This document shows, one piece after another, positions 6,465 to 9,662 of a stretch of DNA of 9,662 bases. The first letter of the stretch is position 1; every line of letters begins with the position of its first letter. Both the position numbers and the translations under genes were made by a program. Under the pieces are notes generated by a model, which worked only from the letters and a program-made list of their open reading frames with translations, had not been told where the DNA came from and did not search any database. Source of the stretch: Halieaceae bacterium (GTDB taxonomy: Bacteria > Pseudomonadota > Gammaproteobacteria > Pseudomonadales > Halieaceae); assembly GCA_011524755.1 (NCBI GenBank), contig WTJR01000112.1, forward strand, positions 1 to 9,662. Direction: 5' to 3'.

Positions 6465-7910
6465 CTAGAACGAACGAACACTGCCATCGGGGTTAAGTGG
6501 CGCATCCTGATTAACGGGCCAAGTAGCATCAAACCCGGCCACGCGAAGCGGCTCCGGCACGTCGACTTTGATATCACCCATCGCGCCAGTTTTGGGCTGC
6601 GTTCCGCTAAGCCACGCCATGGCGGCTGCGAAAGAATCCTCGTCCGCGTCTCCGAAGGGGCGCGTCGCATCATCAGCTGCCGCAAAGAAGGTAAAGCGGC
6701 CGGTACTGACAAGACCCGTGAAGTAACCGCCCTGCCCTTCACCGTTTTGAATTTCAAACGCAATCAATCTCAGTCGGGTTTGGCAGTTGTCAGAGTCCAG
6801 ATCAAAAGCGTATTGACCAACGGCTTTACCCGACGTCTCGGAACCCACGATTGCAAGCTCGATATGCGGATCCAAGCCATTGATCAGGAGTTCACTAGCG
6901 GACGCTGAGCCGCTGGTGGTGATGAACGCGATTCGAAGCGGACTAAAGGTCTCAGGCAGCTGAGCGAAGTTCGCTGTACTGTTCTGATCCTGATGCTTGT
7001 CGTTGAGATTCACGATATAGCTCAACTCACCGTTCGCCGTTTCGCCGGCCAACAGATTTAAGAAGGTCTCAGCTACTCGTACCAGACCACCACCGTTGTA
7101 CCGAAGGTCAATAATGAGATCAGTGACACCGGCCTCACCAAAGGTTGTTGCCGCGGCTCGAAGTGGACCATCTGCCGCGTCGATAAATGTTCGGAAGTTG
7201 ATGTAGCCAACGGGACCACCGCTGTCTCTTGGGATTACCAGCGCATCGCCGGCCAAAGGCGTTGTGCTCGTTTCTGCTGTGGTTACCGTGATTTCGCTAG
7301 TCACGCCCTCATATTCGACACGGAAGACCGTCGTTTGTAGCTCTCCACGCGCGCCAAAAACAGCGCCAGGCAGCTCAGCATTTCGGGCGACCATTTCGTC
7401 CCAGGTCTCAAAGTCACTCTCACCATCACGTTTGACGGCTAACAGACGTTGGCCTCGTCGAATACCTGCTGTATGTGCAGGACCCTCCTCGTAGGAGTCG
7501 GCAAAATAGAAGTTATTGTTGATGATGCGGTAGCGCACGCCATAACCGTAAAACGTACCTGAGGTGAAACGCGCCTCATCTTCCTCGATGGTTGTGAGAT
7601 AGGAGAAACCCGGATCACGGCCTGACCCGTCTGTCCAAATGGGCTGCATGATGGCAGCGAGGTAGTCGGATGCATCGTCATAGTCATTCTCATTGACCTG
7701 CGCGAGTTCGTCGTACCAGTAGTAATAGCTTTCAGACACCTCTTTAACGAACTGAATCTGCGCTGTATTACCGCATGGATCCGTAGTGCTGCCACCACCA
7801 GACCCACCACCTGCAGTCGGCTGCTGGGGTGTTGTGCCACCGCCACCACCGCCACCGCATGCGGTAACCAATACGCTCAAGCTCAGTGCAATAATCAGTT
7901 GCTTTGACAC
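6465..7910 (-). CDS. S41 family peptidase, lipoprotein
   Basis: A 481-residue secreted C-terminal-processing-type serine protease. I place the start at the GTG at 7908-7910, preceded by AGGAG with five bases between. This gives a lipoprotein signal peptide VSKQLIIALSLSVLVTAC with lipidated Cys18. Gly at +2 suggests outer-membrane sorting. Residues 19-25 are seven glycines, then a GGGSGGGS linker. A PDZ-like segment spans about 116-163. DLRYNGGG (268-275) is the S41 core motif. Catalytic Ser337 in SASASE and Lys362 in TSGKAVG are 25 residues apart, the spacing seen in Tsp and CtpA. Two further cysteines (46 and 376) could form a disulfide in the periplasm. It follows the GST gene by 79 bases and may be co-transcribed. 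The substrate is unknown; the fold and catalysis are well supported. Confidence 0.92.
   Translation of the reverse strand: MSKQLIIALSLSVLVTACGGGGGGGTTPQQPTAGGGSGGGSTTDPCGNTAQIQFVKEVSESYYYWYDELAQVNENDYDDASDYLAAIMQPIWTDGSGRDPGFSYLTTIEEDEARFTSGTFYGYGVRYRIINNNFYFADSYEEGPAHTAGIRRGQRLLAVKRDGESDFETWDEMVARNAELPGAVFGARGELQTTVFRVEYEGVTSEITVTTAETSTTPLAGDALVIPRDSGGPVGYINFRTFIDAADGPLRAAATTFGEAGVTDLIIDLRYNGGGLVRVAETFLNLLAGETANGELSYIVNLNDKHQDQNSTANFAQLPETFSPLRIAFITTSGSASASELLINGLDPHIELAIVGSETSGKAVGQYAFDLDSDNCQTRLRLIAFEIQNGEGQGGYFTGLVSTGRFTFFAAADDATRPFGDADEDSFAAAMAWLSGTQPKTGAMGDIKVDVPEPLRVAGFDATWPVNQDAPLNPDGSVRSF
7836..7856 (-). repeat. Poly-glycine codon tract after the lipobox
   Basis: Seven consecutive Gly codons, alternating GGT and GGC, directly follow the lipidated cysteine of the S41 protease. 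This is a flexible membrane tether. The repetitive codons make in-frame length variation plausible. Confidence 0.6.
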
Positions 7911-7989
7911 GATAACTCCTATGTTTAGATGCCAATCCTCGGGGCGCAAGATAAGCAATGCAGCGCGTCCCGCCAAGTCTTGCGACGCG

Positions 7990-8601
7990 TTAGGTCATAT
8001 TGATGGCGGTTTGGAACGCTGGACGCTCGGTAATCCGCTGAACGTACGCTTTCAAATGAGGCATGTCATCAGAGACACAGCCCATACGATTACTCATGAA
8101 ACAGGCATGCCCCAGCATGATGTCCGCAGCCGAGAAATCACCAATGAGGTAATCGCGGCCCTCTAATGCTTCGTTAACGGGATGAAGCGCCTTGTTGAGA
8201 AGACGTTGTGCTTGACCCAATACCACTGGGTCGCGTCGATCCTCTGGCAATAAGATCGTATGGACAACAATCGTGTTCATTGGGGGCATAACCATCCCTT
8301 CGCAGTAGTGAAACCACTGCAGGTATTCGGGGAACATGGGGTCGTCCACTCCAGGTTTAAGACCACCGTCTTTGTGTCGGGCCAGTACGTACTCCACGAT
8401 GGCACCAGACTCATAAATCGACACATCACCGTCGTCTAAAACCGGAATACGTCCCAGCGGGTGTCTACTCCGGTGCTCATCCGATTTGAGATCTTTAGGG
8501 TGAAACGCCATGGCGTTGAGCTCGTAAGGAAGCTGTAGCTCCTCTAGGAGCCACAAAATACGGCCAGCCCGGGACTGTGGTGCGAAGTGAAGTTTTAGCA
8601 T
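7990..8601 (-). CDS. Glutathione S-transferase family protein
   Basis: A 203-residue cytosolic GST. The thioredoxin-fold N-domain begins MLKLHFAPQSRAGR, with Ser10 the likely glutathione-activating residue. It includes the cis-proline in GRIPVLDDGD (Pro53) and the Glu64-Ser65 glutathione-binding pair in SIYESGAI. The all-helical C-domain has the GDFSAADIML capping motif (155-163). I place the start at the ATG at 8599-8601, preceded by AAGGGG at good distance. The frame stays open to 8694, but the added residues do not resemble a GST N-terminus. It is divergent from the ArsR-methyltransferase gene and followed by the S41 protease. The likely role is detoxification of electrophiles or a specific glutathione-dependent step; the substrate is not evident. 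Confidence 0.92.
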   Translation of the reverse strand: MLKLHFAPQSRAGRILWLLEELQLPYELNAMAFHPKDLKSDEHRSRHPLGRIPVLDDGDVSIYESGAIVEYVLARHKDGGLKPGVDDPMFPEYLQWFHYCEGMVMPPMNTIVVHTILLPEDRRDPVVLGQAQRLLNKALHPVNEALEGRDYLIGDFSAADIMLGHACFMSNRMGCVSDDMPHLKAYVQRITERPAFQTAINMT

Positions 8602-8690
8602 GTGAAACCCCTTATCGATGGTTATTTTTGGTTTATCGGGCGCTCCACGCGCCTCGTATCTAATGCCACACCTCACCAGCCTAGCGTTTG

Positions 8691-8709
8691 TCACAGTAAA
8701 AATCTGTGA
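8691..8709. repeat. Inverted repeat TCACAG-N7-CTGTGA in the GST/ArsR divergent region
   Basis: Perfect 6-base arms at 8691-8696 and 8704-8709 lie between the divergent genes. The arm orientation is opposite to a CRP site (TGTGA-N6-TCACA), so it is not an obvious CRP box. It could be an operator or the stem of a small hairpin. Function unknown. Confidence 0.3.
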
Positions 8710-8731
8710 AAGCCGTATTTATTTTTTAGAT

Positions 8732-8747
8732 ATAAAGATATCTTTAT
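8732..8747. promoter_or_regulatory. Perfect 16-bp palindrome, probable operator of the ArsR-methyltransferase gene
   Basis: ATAAAGATATCTTTAT is exactly self-complementary over 16 bases and overlaps the first start codon (8746) of the ArsR-methyltransferase gene. ArsR-family dimers bind such AT-rich palindromes at their own promoters, so autoregulation is the simplest reading. The SAH-responsive regulators of the SahR group, which control methionine/SAM-cycle genes, are a plausible comparison. Confidence 0.6.
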
Positions 8748-9662
8748 GCTTATGAACGTTGATGCTTTATCACAATGCTTAAAAGCGTTGGCTGACCCCA
8801 GCCGGCTCCGCCTCATGTCACTGTGCAGCCAAGGTGAACTGACCGTATCTGATCTTGTACGGATCACGGGCTACAGCCAGCCTCGCACATCGCGTCACCT
8901 GAAAATTTTGCAAGATGCAGGGCTTCTCGAGAGCTTTCGCGAGCAGCACTTTATTTTTTACCGCGCCAATCGCCAGCAGCCCCAGCAGACCATTCTCAGC
9001 ACACTGCTGGACAGCCTGGATACGGCGGACAGCACCCTAGCGGAAGATAGCCGGCGACTTGCGGTCATTCGCGATGCCCGAGCACAGCTTGCGGAGACCT
9101 ACGTTGAGGACGAGGTTCCGGAGTGGCTGGAACTTCATCGATATCACGGTGACGAAGCCACATTTAAATCGCACGTTAGCCAATTACTGTCTGGTCACTC
9201 CGTCGGACACCTATTGGATATTGCTACCGGCACGGGTCGGATGTTGCGGCTCGTGGGTCCGCTGGCTGACAGTGGCTTCGGTGTCGATCTCTCTAAAAAG
9301 ATGGTGATTGTCGCCAGAGATGCCATAGAAACGGCGGGACTGACACACCTGTCCGTGCGGCAAGAAGATATGTATCAAATGCGGTTCGCAGCCAACAGCT
9401 TCGACACCGTCACCATTGATCAAGTGCTGTATTTTGCTGACGATCCGAAAGCCTTGTTTGAAGAGGCAACACGCGTGCTGAAACGCGGCGGGAAATTGTT
9501 GGTTGTTGCCTTCACTCAACATGAAGATCCCGCTTCACAGCCTGTGCCCGTCAGTGTAGACATGAAATCGATCATGGGTTGGCTCATGAGCGAGGATCTC
9601 AGCATCGAACAGATCGATAAAATCCCCGGGGAGTCGTTGGACATCAGCCTCATTCTCGCCAG
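8746..9662 (+). CDS. ArsR-type regulator fused to SAM-dependent methyltransferase (3' end beyond window)
   Basis: An open frame of 305 codons continues past the right edge; the family is usually only slightly longer. Residues 8-77 form an ArsR winged helix with recognition helix SQPRTSRHLKIL (44-55). The metal-site cysteines of classical ArsR (ELCVCDL) are absent: the segment reads ELTVSDL (31-37). Residues 120-300 are a class I methyltransferase: motif I LLDIATGTG (156-164), Asp181 in GVDLS, the acidic EDM at 207-209, FDTVTIDQVLYF (219-230) and VLKRGGKLLVVAF (244-256). The frame begins at ATG 8746, with an alternative ATG at 8752; neither has a clear Shine-Dalgarno. Proteins with this fusion commonly sit next to metF, metH or ahcY, so a role sensing SAM or SAH and controlling the methyl cycle is inferred. 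A catalytic methyltransferase role is not shown. It is divergent from the GST gene. Confidence 0.88.
   Translation, partial: MLMNVDALSQCLKALADPSRLRLMSLCSQGELTVSDLVRITGYSQPRTSRHLKILQDAGLLESFREQHFIFYRANRQQPQQTILSTLLDSLDTADSTLAEDSRRLAVIRDARAQLAETYVEDEVPEWLELHRYHGDEATFKSHVSQLLSGHSVGHLLDIATGTGRMLRLVGPLADSGFGVDLSKKMVIVARDAIETAGLTHLSVRQEDMYQMRFAANSFDTVTIDQVLYFADDPKALFEEATRVLKRGGKLLVVAFTQHEDPASQPVPVSVDMKSIMGWLMSEDLSIEQIDKIPGESLDISLILA

Noticed and set aside
7911..7976. ATG start at 7976 for the S41 protease
   Set aside because: It would put 22 residues before the signal peptide; the GTG at 7910 with AGGAG upstream gives a proper lipoprotein signal.
7964..7989. Hairpin CGCGTC/GACGCG just after the GST stop codon as a terminator
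   Set aside because: The 14-base loop and lack of any T-run on the minus strand argue against intrinsic termination; readthrough into the protease gene is plausible.
8602..8694. Longer GST start extending to 8694
   Set aside because: The added residues do not fit a GST N-terminus, while the ATG at 8601 has a good ribosome-binding site and gives the canonical beta-strand start.

Overview
The window looks like chromosomal DNA of a free-living marine-type gammaproteobacterium. The grounds are a FabY-type ketosynthase, a RibB protein with a degenerate GTP cyclohydrolase II half (RibBX type, widespread in Proteobacteria), a GATase1-AraC regulator, a small S41 protease lipoprotein and moderate GC content. 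An affiliation near the Halieaceae/OM60-NOR5 group is my guess from protein flavour and was not tested. The window holds nine protein genes, two of them cut by the window edges. I see no rRNA, tRNA, CRISPR array, insertion sequence or phage gene. No gene-free stretch exceeds 300 bases; the longest is about 144 bases (8602-8745).

Region 1 (1-3217): a FabY-like 3-oxoacyl-ACP synthase on the minus strand is followed after 27 bases by a YdjA-like nitroreductase that runs off the left edge, so the two are probably one transcript. A GATase1-like/AraC regulator is transcribed divergently from fabY across a short intergenic region holding two inverted-repeat elements.

Region 2 (3218-5674): a thiolase matching the catalytic numbering of biosynthetic acetoacetyl-CoA thiolases is followed 52 bases later by a RibBX-type gene. 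They are probably co-transcribed and may be controlled by the upstream AraC-type regulator. The RibB half keeps most catalytic residues but has an altered conserved loop.

Region 3 (5675-8601, minus strand): a GST, an S41 protease lipoprotein and a second nitroreductase run in that order of transcription. A good intrinsic terminator specific to the minus strand separates the protease from the nitroreductase.

Region 4 (8602-9662): divergent from the GST gene, an ArsR-type winged helix fused to a SAM-dependent methyltransferase runs off the right edge. A perfect 16-bp palindrome overlaps its first start codon. This architecture is commonly found beside methionine/SAM-cycle genes such as metF, metH and ahcY, so such genes may lie just outside the window.

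Most of this is ordinary housekeeping or accessory metabolism. The points most worth a second look are the divergent RibB loop together with its thiolase partner, and the palindrome at the ArsR-methyltransferase gene. I do not see clear evidence of a wholly new system.
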